In this document: piece by piece, positions 25,336-35,630 of the stretch
Numbering within the stretch: position 1 is the first letter of the stretch
How the letters are laid out: each line of letters begins with the position of its first letter
Assembly (NCBI RefSeq): GCF_031454155.1
Contig: NZ_JAVDQG010000002.1
Span: 62,001 to 126,000, forward strand
DNA from: Desmospora profundinema
GTDB lineage: Bacteria; Bacillota; Bacilli; Thermoactinomycetales; DSM-45169
Reading direction: 5' to 3'
Length of the DNA stretch: 64,000 bases
Made by a program: the position numbers and the translations under genes
The notes under the pieces: generated by a model
Databases searched by the model: none
What the model was told of the DNA's origin: nothing
What the model saw: the letters and a program-made list of their open reading frames with translations, nothing else

Positions 25336-28192
25336 GGCGATTCCCTCCCGAGTTGGTTGCGGCTTCAATTCTCAGATTTAGGGCTTCATTTACAATTCGC
25401 TCTTGCTCAATCCGGTGGACGTCGGGAACACCTTCGGCGGTACTGGACCGCTCCCGGCGGCCGACGTATTTCACGGAAACGCCTATCGGTGCCAATGCAC
25501 GGACCCGAGGTTCCATGTACTGCCATGCTCCCATATTTTTCGGTTCTTCTTGTACCCAGATAATCTCCTCCAGGTTACCGAACCGGCGAATCGCTTCCGC
25601 GATCTCCTCACCAGGGAACGGATACAGTTGTTCCACCCGCAAAATGTGAAGATGATCGTATTGACCGGCACCGTCTAACGCTTCTTCCAAATCGATGGCC
25701 ACTTTTCCACTGCACAGAACCAAGCGTTTCACCCGATCGGGAGTGCCGCCTGTAGTGGGGCTTTCCAACACGCGGCGGAAAAAGCCCTGTTGCAATTGGG
25801 AACCGGGAACGGCCACACGTTTGTTCCGAATCAAACTCTTGGGTGTCATCAACACCAGGGGACGTGCTTCTTCCTTGCCGACAAAGGCGGCTTGACGACG
25901 CAGCAGATGGAAATATTGAGCCGCACTGCTCAGGTTGGCCACTGTCCAGTTGTTTTCCGCCGCCAGTTGTAGGAAACGTTCCAAGCGGGCGCTGGAATGC
26001 TCCGGCCCTTGCCCTTCATATCCGTGGGGCAATAACAGAACCAAGCTGGATTTTTGTGCCCATTTGGCCCGACCTGCCGCCAGGAACTGATCGATGATCA
26101 CCTGACCCGCATTGGCAAAATCTCCGAACTGGGCTTCCCATAACACCATCGTCTCCGGAGCGGCTACGTTATAGCCGTATTCGAAACCGAGCACCGCCGC
26201 TTCCGACAGGGGACTGTTGTGAATGGCAAAGGTCGCCTTGGCATCAGGCAGGTGGTGCATCGGGCAAAAGGACTTTCCGGTTTCAGGATCATGCAAGACC
26301 AGGTGGCGGTGGGCAAATGTCCCCCGTTGGGAATCTTGACCGGTCAAGCGAATCGGAGTGCCTTCCACCAATATCGTGGCATAGGCCAGTGATTCCGCAT
26401 GGGGCCAGTCGATACGAGCCTCGTCCGTGTCAAACGCATCCGTACGACGGGACAAAATCCGTTCCAGCTTGGGATAAACGGTAAACCCTTCCGGTTTATT
26501 CAGAAGTTCTGCATTCACCTTTTTCAGGATTTCCGCCGGTACTCCGGTCTCCACCTGGGGCCAGTCAGAAGCCACCACTTCCGGTGGAAGCAGTTCCTCA
26601 TCCATCTCCCCGATCTCGATTCTTTTCGTTTTCTTATACGCGATTTTAAGTTTCTCTTGCACGGATTCTTCCACTTTTTTCGCTTCCTCTGAGGAAAGCA
26701 CCCCTTGGGAAACCAGCGACTGCGCGAAGCGTGTCCGTACCGTCGGATGTTTTTTAATCAGGTTATATAATTGATGCTGTGTAGCGGCCGGATCGTCCAT
26801 CTCGTTATGGCCAAACCGGCGGTATCCGATTAAGTCGATCAAAAAGTCCTTATGGAAACGGGCTCGATAATCGCAGGCAAGGCGCATGGCAGCCAGACAG
26901 GCTTCCGGATCGTCCGCATTGACGTGGACGATCGGCACCTCAAAGCCACGGGCCATATCACTGGCGTAAGTGGTGGAGCGGGAGTCCACACTCTCCGTGG
27001 TAAAGCCCAGTTGGTTGTTCGCGATAAGGTGAATCGTCCCTCCGGTTCGATAACCGGGCAGACGGCTTAAGTTCATCGTCTCCGGTACAATCCCTTCTCC
27101 CGGAAAAGCCGCATCCCCATGGATAATGACAGTAAAGGCTTTATTCATGTCCTGCTCGGGATGACCCGCACCCTGCCGTGTCTCTTGTGCAGCACGAGTA
27201 GCCCCCTCCACCACCGGATTGACAAACTCCAAGTGGCTGGGGTTGTTGGCCAACGTCACTTTGGCATGGAGCGAATCCCCTTCATCCACATTCCGCTCCC
27301 CGCCAAGGTGGTATTTGACATCGCCGGTCCAACCATAGTTAATTCCGATGGACCCCTCTGACGGGACCAATTCTTTATTGGGGGCATGATGAAACTCGGA
27401 GAAAATGATTTCATACGGTTTGCCCAAAATGTGGGCCAACACGTTGAGACGTCCCCGGTGGGCCATTCCCAACAATACATGGCCAATTCCACCGTGGACG
27501 CTGCAATGAATCAGCTCATCCAGCATCGGCACCATCATATCGATGCCTTCAATGGAAAATCGTTTTTGTCCGACAAAGGTTTTATGGAGAAAGCGTTCAA
27601 ACTCCTCCACTTCCGTCAGCCGTTCCAGCAGCTTCTTCTTCTTATTATCGCTTAATGGCTTTTGAAACTGATGGGATTCCACCATCCGTTCCAGCCATTT
27701 CCGTTCTTCCAGATTGTGAACGTGGACAAATTGAAATGCAATAGACTGGGTATAACTCTCCTTCAGCCGCTGAATCACGTCCCAGCCCGTACGGGCCCCT
27801 TCCGGTGCATCTTCACCGAAAACCGTAGCCGGTAGCGCTTTCAAATCCGCCTCCGTAAGCCCGACGGATTCCGGTTGCAATAAGCGGGTATCCACCTGTT
27901 CATCCGGCTTCAGGGGGTTAATGCGAGCAGCCAGGTGACCATAGGTGCGGATGTTTTGCGCCAAGCGCTCAGCCGCCACCACTTTGGACATGTTCAGCCT
28001 GCTTGCCACCGCTTCCGTTTCTTTTCTTTCCTCTTCAAGCGGGGGACCCCAGCGCTCAAACAAATGCCGGATATCAGGGTCAACCGCTTCCGGGTTTTGA
28101 CTGTACACTTCATACTGTTCCTGGATATAACCCAGGTTGGGACCATAAAATCGTTGCCATGGATTGGAATTGCCAGATCCGTCGGTCGCCAT
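25328..28192 (-). CDS. odhA: 2-oxoglutarate dehydrogenase E1 (SucA/OdhA)
   Basis: 954 residues, usual length for Bacillus OdhA. Thiamine-diphosphate binding is seen in the [11 protein letters not shown]...IANNQLGFT region (about residues 345-390). Active-site segments are [18 protein letters not shown] and [13 protein letters not shown], and the C-terminal transketolase-like half has [20 protein letters not shown]. It decarboxylates 2-oxoglutarate and loads lipoyl-E2. ATG at 28192 follows GGAGG. Operon odhA-odhB, translationally coupled. The lipoamide dehydrogenase (E3) is not in the window. Confidence 0.96.
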   Translation of the reverse strand: MATDGSGNSNPWQRFYGPNLGYIQEQYEVYSQNPEAVDPDIRHLFERWGPPLEEERKETEAVASRLNMSKVVAAERLAQNIRTYGHLAARINPLKPDEQVDTRLLQPESVGLTEADLKALPATVFGEDAPEGARTGWDVIQRLKESYTQSIAFQFVHVHNLEERKWLERMVESHQFQKPLSDNKKKKLLERLTEVEEFERFLHKTFVGQKRFSIEGIDMMVPMLDELIHCSVHGGIGHVLLGMAHRGRLNVLAHILGKPYEIIFSEFHHAPNKELVPSEGSIGINYGWTGDVKYHLGGERNVDEGDSLHAKVTLANNPSHLEFVNPVVEGATRAAQETRQGAGHPEQDMNKAFTVIIHGDAAFPGEGIVPETMNLSRLPGYRTGGTIHLIANNQLGFTTESVDSRSTTYASDMARGFEVPIVHVNADDPEACLAAMRLACDYRARFHKDFLIDLIGYRRFGHNEMDDPAATQHQLYNLIKKHPTVRTRFAQSLVSQGVLSSEEAKKVEESVQEKLKIAYKKTKRIEIGEMDEELLPPEVVASDWPQVETGVPAEILKKVNAELLNKPEGFTVYPKLERILSRRTDAFDTDEARIDWPHAESLAYATILVEGTPIRLTGQDSQRGTFAHRHLVLHDPETGKSFCPMHHLPDAKATFAIHNSPLSEAAVLGFEYGYNVAAPETMVLWEAQFGDFANAGQVIIDQFLAAGRAKWAQKSSLVLLLPHGYEGQGPEHSSARLERFLQLAAENNWTVANLSSAAQYFHLLRRQAAFVGKEEARPLVLMTPKSLIRNKRVAVPGSQLQQGFFRRVLESPTTGGTPDRVKRLVLCSGKVAIDLEEALDGAGQYDHLHILRVEQLYPFPGEEIAEAIRRFGNLEEIIWVQEEPKNMGAWQYMEPRVRALAPIGVSVKYVGRRERSSTAEGVPDVHRIEQERIVNEALNLRIEAATNSGGNRRD

Positions 28193-28635
28193 TCACCAAA
28201 CCTCCAACTTTCTGTTTAAAAACTCTCCCTTACCTCTATACCTCTATCCCCTCTCCACGTCAAGCCCAAACTACGCTCTTTATGAACGAAGAAGACCCTT
28301 TTAACCCCGTAGAACCGGCCATTTAAACAAATTTATCCACGGTCGAAAAAATCACGCACCTCACAAAGGGCATCATGAACGGCCTGGTTTAGAATTCCAT
28401 CCTTTGTATGATTTACTCTCTCCCGCCTGGCTACCCCTTTCTTGCCCATATGGTGAAAAAAGGATACGATTCTCCCGAATCCCGTGCTCGCCTTGCGAGT
28501 GGCAGTGACGGATCCTATGCAAACGGGAGGAAACCTCAGCCCATCATCTTGAAACAAGAGTCGATTTCCACTCGTTAATGCAATGAACTAATCTCCAATT
28601 GATAACCAGTACCTCGAATCAGGAGGAATTCGAAC
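28193..28635. other. Intergenic region between odhA and the transglycosylase gene
   Basis: Divergent promoters for odhA (minus) and the transglycosylase gene (plus) must lie here. I see no clear operator, riboswitch or gene; a 74-codon minus-strand frame (28333-28557) lacks a ribosome site. Confidence 0.5.
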
Positions 28636-29265
28636 ATGCGACCATCCCGCCGGAAAAGGAAAACCGACTTCCTCCCGCTGATCCTGGCCCTCGCACTCTT
28701 CGCCTTCTTCATGCTGAAATTTCCAGATCAAACGGAGAACGATCGCATCGGTGGTTCCCTCTCAGAACAGGGGAAACGGGAGATCCCAGAAGAATACATC
28801 CCGGTCTACCAGGCTGCAGAAAAGGAATACGGCGTACCGTGGCAATTGTTGGCGGCTGTCCATCGAGTGGAAACCCGCTTCTCCACCATGGATCCCATGA
28901 TCAGCCCTGTCGGGGCAAAAGGGCATTTCCAGTTTATGGACTGCACCTGGCTCGGTTGGAATTACCATCGATGCGGAGGATTGGGGAGTCTTCCCGATGG
29001 TGAGAAAGTGGATATCACCGATCCTGCACTGATCGCACGGTACGGCGGTTACGGCGTCGATGCCACCGGAAACGGGAAAGCCGACCCCTGGGACCTGAAA
29101 GATGCCGCTTTTTCAGCCGCCAACTACTTGTCTGACCACGGTGCTGCCGATGGCGACCTGGAACGAGCATTGTTCCAGTATAATCGAAGCAACGCGTATG
29201 TCCGTGAGGTGATGCGTTATACGGAAGCATATTCGGGAGATATGAATTTGGCCAATGAACCGTAA
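28636..29265 (+). CDS. Membrane-anchored lytic transglycosylase
   Basis: 209 residues. A basic start and one helix (residues ~12-27) precede a transglycosylase-like domain. LLAAVHRVETRFSTMDP has the catalytic Glu, SPVGAKGHFQFMDCTW is the usual substrate loop, and GNGKADPWDLKDAAFSAANYL with ALFQYNRSNAYV matches MltB/SLT-type enzymes. It would cut peptidoglycan outside the membrane. Strong AGGAGGAATT upstream of the ATG. Monocistronic. Confidence 0.87.
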   Translation: MRPSRRKRKTDFLPLILALALFAFFMLKFPDQTENDRIGGSLSEQGKREIPEEYIPVYQAAEKEYGVPWQLLAAVHRVETRFSTMDPMISPVGAKGHFQFMDCTWLGWNYHRCGGLGSLPDGEKVDITDPALIARYGGYGVDATGNGKADPWDLKDAAFSAANYLSDHGAADGDLERALFQYNRSNAYVREVMRYTEAYSGDMNLANEP

Positions 29266-29291
29266 TGGATATCTTTATGACCTCCCATCAT

Positions 29292-30398
29292 TCAGCCCTT
29301 CCGTCGTTCCATCAAGTTAATACCGATACCCATGCACAATACGCCGAATAACAGCATCATGGAAAGAGGATGAACCAAATCCATTACCCCCTGGCTTTCA
29401 AGCGCCGCTCCCTTTAATGCATCCATCCCATAAGTGACTGGAATCACCCTGGAAATAGCCAACATCACCTCATTGGACACAGCTTCAAGGGGCCAATACG
29501 CACCGCCGAGCATGGCCATACTGACCGCTACGATGGGAATCACAGCCTGAAGCTGCTCCGGAGTTTGAACCAATCCAATCAACAACATACCCAAGGCCAC
29601 GATTGCAAAGGTATAACAGCCGGTAATGAAGAGTATGGTGCCAAAACGATCTCCCAGATCAAATCCGAATGCATACTGAAAAAGAAGGAAGATCACCAGG
29701 ACTTGCACATAACCGATCACAAAACAGTACAACAGATGCCCCAAGTAGATTTGCCATTTGCGCAGAGGCGATAAGATCAGGCGATCCCAGGTTCCCCTTC
29801 GCTTTTCTTCCGCCACCGTACTGAGGCTGTAGGTGATCGTATAGATGGCAAAAAACAATGTCATCCCGAATAAGCCTTGCAATTGTACAGCCCGTGTAAA
29901 GGAGTCTCCCTCTCCTGCCAAAGAGGTTGTCTCAACCTTTAGAGCAGGCTCGGCTAGCAACCGTTCCACTTCAGCGCGAATGGGACTTTCGTCCCCTCCC
30001 TGTGCTGCTGCTCTCAATCGCAGCTCTTCCCCATACACTCGCTTCAGGTGCTGATCCACCAAGTACCGGTTAGGGTCATCCGCAGCAGCCAAGATGCGGT
30101 AATCGCTCTCCATTAACTTGACTGCCAGTGGCACCTCTCCCCCAGCCACGGCTTGCCTCGCCTCATTCTCCTCCGTCCACTGAAACTCCATTCCATCTGC
30201 TTCATTTAATTTTTTCAGCCAGATATCCCTCTGTTCTTCTTTCCAAGCGGAATCGGAATAGACGTATAGGGTCAACGAATGGTCGGACATAAACCCGGCA
30301 ATTAAGAAAACGAAAAACACGGTCATGGCGCTGAAGGAGAGCACCAGACCGGGTGCCCTTCGAAACCGCCGCCACTGCAACAAAAAAATGGACTTCAT
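29292..30398 (-). CDS. ABC-2 type exporter permease (second permease, LnrN-like)
   Basis: 368 residues: one N-terminal helix, a large extracytoplasmic domain (residues ~35-170), then five helices with AEEKRRGTWDRLILSPLRKWQ, the conserved cytosolic coupling segment of ABC-2 permeases. Pairs with the permease encoded at 30401-31699 and the ATPase at 31713-32645. Last of the set. Two bases separate it from the previous gene, so the two are tightly coupled. Confidence 0.88.
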   Translation of the reverse strand: MKSIFLLQWRRFRRAPGLVLSFSAMTVFFVFLIAGFMSDHSLTLYVYSDSAWKEEQRDIWLKKLNEADGMEFQWTEENEARQAVAGGEVPLAVKLMESDYRILAAADDPNRYLVDQHLKRVYGEELRLRAAAQGGDESPIRAEVERLLAEPALKVETTSLAGEGDSFTRAVQLQGLFGMTLFFAIYTITYSLSTVAEEKRRGTWDRLILSPLRKWQIYLGHLLYCFVIGYVQVLVIFLLFQYAFGFDLGDRFGTILFITGCYTFAIVALGMLLIGLVQTPEQLQAVIPIVAVSMAMLGGAYWPLEAVSNEVMLAISRVIPVTYGMDALKGAALESQGVMDLVHPLSMMLLFGVLCMGIGINLMERRKG

Positions 30399-30400
30399 GA

Positions 30401-31699
30401 TCAGACCGACCTCCTTTGCGGAAAAATCAGCACGCCGGCCGCCAGAAACAGGATCGAAGCGCCTGCCAACCTGCTCAGAGGCAGAAACAAGGCTTCACCA
30501 TCCATGCCCTGCACCCACTGCAAATAGGCGGATAAAGCGGCCCCATTCGGCGTCCAGTGTCCAATCGATTGCACGACATCCGGCAGTCCGGAGATGGGAA
30601 AGAAGCTGCCGCCGACAATGGCAAAAATACTGACAATCCCACCCGCAAATACATAGGTGACGGCCGCACTGTTGAAACGAACAGTCAGTGCCGTTAAAAG
30701 GGCAGCAAGGGTTCCCACGCAGAGGGATAAAACCGCTGTAATCACAGCCATCCCCAGCCAAAAGTCAACCGTTTCTCCTATAAAGGTTTGAAGCACGAGA
30801 GTGGACAGGCTGAATAATACAAACAATTGAACAAAAGCAAGCACGGTTGCAGATACGACTTTCCCTCCCAAATAAACGAGAGGATGTCTGCCTGAAAGCA
30901 AGATTCGGTTCATCACATGCTGCAACTTCTCCACATGCGCTTTACCCGACATGGTGGAGGCGACAAACAGCACAAACATGACCGCCATACTCAGTGTGTA
31001 GTATTGAAAAGAGCTGACCGGATCGCGCTTGGAGACCGTTATTACCCCTCCGAGGTCTGCTATTCCTACTGATTCTTCTGTTCTCAGGCCATTGCTGGAT
31101 AATGATCCTCCATCTTCTCTCAAGGCGTGAACAACAGCCGTCTCAAAATTAAGCGAACGAACGAAGCTTTCGACAATATCATGAAATATCTTGGTCGATA
31201 ACGAACGATAGTCATCGACCGTTATGTGGAGCTTTCCTCCCTTTCCTTCATCGAGGAGCATTTTTTGAAGGGAGAGATAGGTGAAATGTTCAGGAACCGT
31301 CAGGATCGCGGCAACCTCTTCCTCTTTCAACGCCTGCTCCGCCACCGAAGCATCCAGTTCAACCGTTTCGATCATGTCGCTTACGCCTTCAGCGTTTAAG
31401 ACATCTTGCAACCGTGTATAAGGACGGATAGAAACCGCCGTTTGTTGCAGGTGGTTACTCACCTCTTCCGGAAGAGGTCTTTCTTCCAGCTCTTTCACAA
31501 ATCGCTTGACACCCTGCTGTTCATCGTCCTGTTGGACAATGGCCACTTTCATCTGGAGCGCTTCGGTGTCACCTCCCATCACCCCCCGCAATGCAAATCC
31601 GAGGATGACGATTAAGAGAAAGGGCATCAACAGGAGAACGAGCAGTTCTGTTCGATCCCGCACCACAACCAGGATGTCTTTCTTCAAAAAAGCCCCCAT
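30401..31699 (-). CDS. ABC-2 type exporter permease (first permease, LnrM-like)
   Basis: 432 residues with the same layout: an N-terminal helix, a large outer domain, then five or six helices. GKAHVEKLQHVMNRILLSGRHPLVYLGGK is the cytosolic E-loop that docks to the ATPase (about residues 250-280). The order ATPase, permease, permease next to a LiaS/DesK-type sensor kinase pair is that of B. subtilis LnrLMN, which pumps out membrane-active polyenes. Substrate here is inferred only. Confidence 0.88.
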   Translation of the reverse strand: MGAFLKKDILVVVRDRTELLVLLLMPFLLIVILGFALRGVMGGDTEALQMKVAIVQQDDEQQGVKRFVKELEERPLPEEVSNHLQQTAVSIRPYTRLQDVLNAEGVSDMIETVELDASVAEQALKEEEVAAILTVPEHFTYLSLQKMLLDEGKGGKLHITVDDYRSLSTKIFHDIVESFVRSLNFETAVVHALREDGGSLSSNGLRTEESVGIADLGGVITVSKRDPVSSFQYYTLSMAVMFVLFVASTMSGKAHVEKLQHVMNRILLSGRHPLVYLGGKVVSATVLAFVQLFVLFSLSTLVLQTFIGETVDFWLGMAVITAVLSLCVGTLAALLTALTVRFNSAAVTYVFAGGIVSIFAIVGGSFFPISGLPDVVQSIGHWTPNGAALSAYLQWVQGMDGEALFLPLSRLAGASILFLAAGVLIFPQRRSV

Positions 31700-31712
31700 C
31701 CAATCCCCCTCC

Positions 31713-32645
31713 TCAATCTCTCAGCTTTCGTCCTGTTAAGTGCAAGAACACGTCTTCTAAGGTCGGTGTTTGTACATGGACATTCAAAATTTGTACTTCG
31801 TGGCGTTCCGCCGCTTGAAAGACGCTGCCCAACAACCGCTTTCCTCTTGGAACCATCAGCTTTAACCCTTTTTCTGTTTCACTGATCTGTTGAATGCCTT
31901 CATAGGACTGCAGTTCAGCGGTCAGGTCCGGGTATGGACGATCCAAATCAATCCAGATCGTTTCCTCTCCGGATAAAATGCTCTTCAACTCGTCCTTGCT
32001 GCCGGCAGCAATCACACGACCGTGATCCATAATGTACACCCGGTCACAAAGTCGCTCCACTTCTTCCATATAATGACTGGTATATAATACCGTCAACCCT
32101 TTTTCCCGATTGAGCTGACGTACCATCTCCAGAATATAGCTTCGAGACTGCGGGTCTATCCCGACAGTCGGTTCATCCATCATGATCACCTCGGGCTGAT
32201 GCAGCAATGCCGCGGCGATGTTGATCCGTCTTTTCATACCTCCAGAATACGTTTTAACGACTTCGTTTTGCCGCTCCTTTAGCCCGACCAATTGCAATAC
32301 GTCCTGAATGCCGCTTTCCAGCGCCTTCCCTTTTAGTCCGTAAATTCGGCCGAAAAACGTTAAATTTTCGTAGGCGGTCAATTCCTCATACAGCGCAATT
32401 TCCTGCGGAACCACCCCTAACATTTGGCGAACCGATCCCGGCTCTTTCACCACACTGCTGCCATGAAGCTTCACATCTCCTGAGGTTGGTTTAATCAGCG
32501 TGGACATCATCGCGATCGTCGTCGATTTCCCTGCTCCGTTCGGTCCTAAGAGCCCTACTGATTCGCCTCTGTCCAAATACAAGCTGACCCCTTCCACCGC
32601 CGTCTTTCCTTTGTACACCTTTGTTAACGCTTCGGTTTCCAACAC
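31713..32645 (-). CDS. ABC exporter ATP-binding subunit (LnrL-like)
   Basis: About 310 residues. Walker A GPNGAGKST, Q-loop VVPQEIALYEE, signature YSGGMKRRI, Walker B VIMMDEPTVGID and the switch His in YTSHYMEE are all present. The C-terminal ~80 residues form the regulatory domain of drug-exporter ATPases. The GTG at 32645 is 9 bases behind GAGGAGG; the upstream ATG (32663) overlaps that ribosome site. Separated from the response regulator gene by a terminator, so it has its own, probably response-regulator-driven, promoter. Confidence 0.92.
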   Translation of the reverse strand: MLETEALTKVYKGKTAVEGVSLYLDRGESVGLLGPNGAGKSTTIAMMSTLIKPTSGDVKLHGSSVVKEPGSVRQMLGVVPQEIALYEELTAYENLTFFGRIYGLKGKALESGIQDVLQLVGLKERQNEVVKTYSGGMKRRINIAAALLHQPEVIMMDEPTVGIDPQSRSYILEMVRQLNREKGLTVLYTSHYMEEVERLCDRVYIMDHGRVIAAGSKDELKSILSGEETIWIDLDRPYPDLTAELQSYEGIQQISETEKGLKLMVPRGKRLLGSVFQAAERHEVQILNVHVQTPTLEDVFLHLTGRKLRD

Positions 32646-32699
32646 CGCGATCTGCCTCCTCATACTCTGATTTGGTTGAGATACAAAGTATACAGACAA

Positions 32700-32723
32700 A
32701 AAGACAGTGCTCCCACTGTCTTT
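32700..32723 (-). terminator. Terminator between regulator and exporter genes
   Basis: Nine-base-pair stem (32700-32708 with 32715-32723) followed on the minus strand by TT GTCTG after a TTTTT run. It ends the kinase/regulator operon. Confidence 0.78.
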
Positions 32724-32768
32724 GGTCACTCGATATTCATGCCGAGCATGACTGTAGTCATCTATTTG

Positions 32769-33404
32769 TTAAACCAAATTATGTCTGATCGCATAAATCG
32801 CCAGCTGTGTCCGATCGCGCAACTCCAATTTATCCAGTATCTGACTGATATGATTTTTGACTGTACCGATAGAAAGGCCCAGCTCGTCTGCGATCTCCCG
32901 ATTGCTGCGTCCTTCCCCTACCCGCCGCATAATATCCAACTCCCGGGGTGTGATGGAGGAATCGACCGGCTCTTCTTTCATCGGTTTCAACAGACGCGGC
33001 ATCACTTTTGCCGCCACATGCTCTTGCAAGGAAAGTCCCCCGGTCATACAGCTTTTGATGGAGCGGATCAGTGCTTCCGGCTCCGCATCCTTCAACATAT
33101 ACCCACTCGCTCCGCTCTTCAGCGCTTCCAGCGCATATTGGTCATCATTAAACGTTGTCAACATGAGTACTTTTCGCTCCGGCCAACGCGTGCCAATCAT
33201 TCGAGCCGCTTCCAAGCCATCCATCTCCGGCATTTGTATGTCTAACACTACCACATCAAACACATGTGTTTCGCACAGGGATACCGCTTCTTTTCCATTG
33301 CTGGCCTCCCCGGTGACCCGCATCCCGCTGTCCGTCTCGATCATCATTTTTAATCCTTGCCGCACCAACCGCTGATCCTCTGCCAGCAGGATTCGAATCA
33401 TCAA
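32769..33404 (-). CDS. NarL/LuxR-family response regulator (LnrK-like)
   Basis: 211 residues. Receiver domain with acidic pair EDQ at the start, phosphorylated Asp in VVLDIQMPEMDG, conserved Thr and Lys later (LMLTTF, GYMLKDA). The C-terminal LuxR-type helix-turn-helix has TPRELDIMRRVGEGRSNREIA. Its ATG overlaps the kinase stop by four bases (ATGA). Expected to switch on the ABC exporter encoded next. Confidence 0.94.
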   Translation of the reverse strand: MMIRILLAEDQRLVRQGLKMMIETDSGMRVTGEASNGKEAVSLCETHVFDVVVLDIQMPEMDGLEAARMIGTRWPERKVLMLTTFNDDQYALEALKSGASGYMLKDAEPEALIRSIKSCMTGGLSLQEHVAAKVMPRLLKPMKEEPVDSSITPRELDIMRRVGEGRSNREIADELGLSIGTVKNHISQILDKLELRDRTQLAIYAIRHNLV

Positions 33405-34540
33405 CCCACCCTCTCCTTGTTTCGCATGGACAAAGTACCGCGCACCACAAAGCGATCTTCATCCTGAACGACTTCCAACTGTCCCCCCACCTGTTCCAAC
33501 CGTTCGCTCATGGAAATGAGTCCAAATCCTTCTCGGAAAGAGGTATGTTCTTTTATTGGATTGGAAACTTCAAAACGAAAAATGCTCCCACCCGGTGCCT
33601 CAAATAAAATCTCTGCCTCTCGTGCCTCACTGTGCCTCATCACATTGGTCAACGCTTCCTGGACCGCCCGGTACACAGCAATGATCTGCCTGTTGTCAAG
33701 AGGGGCTGAAAAGGCTCCGTGTTTGACAGAAAATTGTACACGGATAAAGCTTTCCGCTTCCAGCTTGCGAATCAGGCCGATAACGGCGGATAATCCGCTG
33801 ATCTCATCCTGCTTCAGCGTTCTTACCGCTCGCCTCGTTTCCTCCAAGCTTTCCCTAGCCAGATTCTTCAACTCCCCCAAGGGACCTTTCATGTTCTCAT
33901 CCGCCTGCATCCGGAACACTTCCAGCTGCATCAGCAAACCGGTCAATTGATGACCGACCGCATCGTGGATCTCCCGCGCGATTTGTGTCCGCTCCTCCTG
34001 CCGTGCCACCTCTTCATTGGATGTCAGACGGCGCTTCATTTTCCGGTATTCAGTAAGCAACGCGTCATTTCGTAGTAACGCTTCCTCCTCACCATGCCGC
34101 GTCTTCTTATAAACAGCAAACGCCAAAGCGATTAAGCAGGCATAGAGAACGATAAAAACCGGCAGGAAGGCTGACTGTCCCATCAAAGCTTGGATGATCG
34201 CACCCGAAAACAGGATAATGCCAACCAATAGAGCATGTTGCCAGGGCAGCCGATAAACGGCTTTTCCAGCTATAATCGAATAGACGAGGAGTATGAAAGG
34301 GTTGGGACCCTCCCCTTGCCCCGGCCAAAGCCCGACAATAGCAAAAATGGAAGCCGCTATTAACAGGATCATCAATATAACCGGTTTTTTCTGAAAAAGT
34401 GGGGCCAAAAAAAAGATTGCAAAAAATCCAGCACTGATTGCAATACGCCATGCTACCTCTGTTTGATGATCAAACCCGTTAGGAAGGGCAAAAGCCCAGG
34501 TGGTAATGAGAGCCAAAAGCCAAATCCAGTAAGAACGCAT
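33401..34540 (-). CDS. HisKA_3-type sensor histidine kinase (LnrJ-like)
   Basis: About 379 residues. Five or six N-terminal helices without a large sensor domain, then a coiled linker. The dimerisation box has the phosphorylated His in QIAREIHDAVGHQLTGL, and the ATPase domain has VQEALTNVMRHS (N box). This is the intramembrane-sensing NarL-partner group (DesK/LiaS/LnrJ). The ATG at 34540 follows GGGGGAAAAA; the longer frame has no membrane-type start. Operon with the response regulator. Confidence 0.92.
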   Translation of the reverse strand: MRSYWIWLLALITTWAFALPNGFDHQTEVAWRIAISAGFFAIFFLAPLFQKKPVILMILLIAASIFAIVGLWPGQGEGPNPFILLVYSIIAGKAVYRLPWQHALLVGIILFSGAIIQALMGQSAFLPVFIVLYACLIALAFAVYKKTRHGEEEALLRNDALLTEYRKMKRRLTSNEEVARQEERTQIAREIHDAVGHQLTGLLMQLEVFRMQADENMKGPLGELKNLARESLEETRRAVRTLKQDEISGLSAVIGLIRKLEAESFIRVQFSVKHGAFSAPLDNRQIIAVYRAVQEALTNVMRHSEAREAEILFEAPGGSIFRFEVSNPIKEHTSFREGFGLISMSERLEQVGGQLEVVQDEDRFVVRGTLSMRNKERVG

Positions 34541-34616
34541 GCTTTTTCCCCCAACCTGCAATTCGACCCAGAAACCCGGACCGATTTTTGTTTCTCGTTG
34601 ATTCTCATGATAGCAA

Positions 34617-34647
34617 AAAACCCCTTGCCTAATGGCAAAGGGTTTTT
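34617..34647 (-). terminator. Terminator of tRNA-Ala
   Basis: AAACCCTTTGCC-ATTA-GGCAAGGGGTTTTTT on the minus strand directly after the tRNA 3' end. Confidence 0.85.
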
Positions 34648-34649
34648 CT

Positions 34650-34725
34650 TGGTGGAGCATAGCGGGCTCGAACCGCTGACCTCTACACTGCCAGTGTAGC
34701 GCTCTCCCAGCTGAGCTAATGCCCC
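34650..34725 (-). tRNA. tRNA-Ala (anticodon GGC)
   Basis: 76 bases with encoded CCA. Acceptor stem GGGGCAT/ATGCTCC, D-arm TAGCTCAGCTGG, anticodon stem CTACA/TGTAG around loop CTGGCAG, T-loop GTTCGAGCC. Anticodon GGC reads alanine codons GCC and GCU. Confidence 0.96.
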
Positions 34726-34797
34726 CCGTATGGATTCATCATTTGCGGCGACAAATACTATTATACCGAATATCCGCGATCAGTCAACCTGTTTTTT

Positions 34798-34826
34798 AAA
34801 AAAGGTGTCGGCTTCCACCGACACCC
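34798..34826 (-). terminator. Terminator of the metallo-hydrolase gene
   Basis: Stem AGGGTGTCGG-tggaag-CCGACACCTT on the minus strand followed by TTTTTT, ten bases past the stop. Confidence 0.85.
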
Positions 34827-34835
34827 TTCTTTGAA

Positions 34836-35477
34836 TCAATCCAGCATCCCGGTCACAAAGGGATTGGTCTCCTGTTCACGACCGATGGTGGTAGAGGGAC
34901 CGTGCCCGGGATAGACAACCGTTTCTTCCGGCAGCTCCATCAGCGTATCGTGAATGGAACGCATCAATCTACTGTAATTCCCGCCCGGTAAGTCCGTCCG
35001 GCCGATGGAACCGGCAAAAAGAACATCTCCGCTGAAGATCATTCCATCCACCGTAAAAGAAAGGCTGCCGGGGGAATGACCGGGGGTATGGTGCACCTGG
35101 AACGTTTTGCCCAGGAAGTGGAGTCGTTCTCCTCCCTGCAACAGTTGATCCGCCGGCTGGCAAGCGACCTCGGAAATGCCGGGAAAGAGAGCCGATCCGT
35201 TCAGCCGGGGATCGGACAACCAGGTGTTTTCTTCTTGATGGATATACACCGGCGCTTTTGTGCGTTCTCTTACCTCTGTCAACCCACCGATGTGATCAAA
35301 GTGGGCATGAGTCAGGATGATCGCTTCCACGTGCAGGGTCCGTTCCTCAATCCGGTTGATCAACTCCAAAGGCTCACTTCCGGGATCGAACACGATCCCT
35401 TTCCCTGTGGTCTCATCATAAACAAGATAGGCGTTCGTCATCACGGGACCCAACGAATACGTTTCCACTTGCAGCAA
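34836..35477 (-). CDS. yqgX: MBL-fold metallo-hydrolase (YqgX-like, glyoxalase II family)
   Basis: 213 residues. Metal site THAHFDHIGG, further ligands HTPGHSPGS and SGDVLFAGSIGRTD, and GHGPSTTIGREQETNPF near the end. This is the short glyoxalase-II-like hydrolase found in most Bacillales; thioester hydrolysis is likely but the natural substrate is unclear. TTG start at 35477 behind AAAGGAGGG. Monocistronic with its own terminator. Confidence 0.88.
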   Translation of the reverse strand: MLQVETYSLGPVMTNAYLVYDETTGKGIVFDPGSEPLELINRIEERTLHVEAIILTHAHFDHIGGLTEVRERTKAPVYIHQEENTWLSDPRLNGSALFPGISEVACQPADQLLQGGERLHFLGKTFQVHHTPGHSPGSLSFTVDGMIFSGDVLFAGSIGRTDLPGGNYSRLMRSIHDTLMELPEETVVYPGHGPSTTIGREQETNPFVTGMLD

Positions 35478-35630
35478 GAATCTTTCCCTCCTTTAGGTGA
35501 CGCTCTTCCAATTGTTGGCTTTATAAAGGGTAACAACCGTTACAGGTTGACTCTTATCTTCGGTCAGGATACATGTTTTGACGTCACCAGGCAACACTAG
35601 GATCAACTAATCGGGAAAGGAAGGTAGGCC

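Noticed and set aside
28333-28557. 74-codon minus-strand frame upstream of odhA
   Set aside because: No ribosome site, no family resemblance, and located where divergent promoters are expected.
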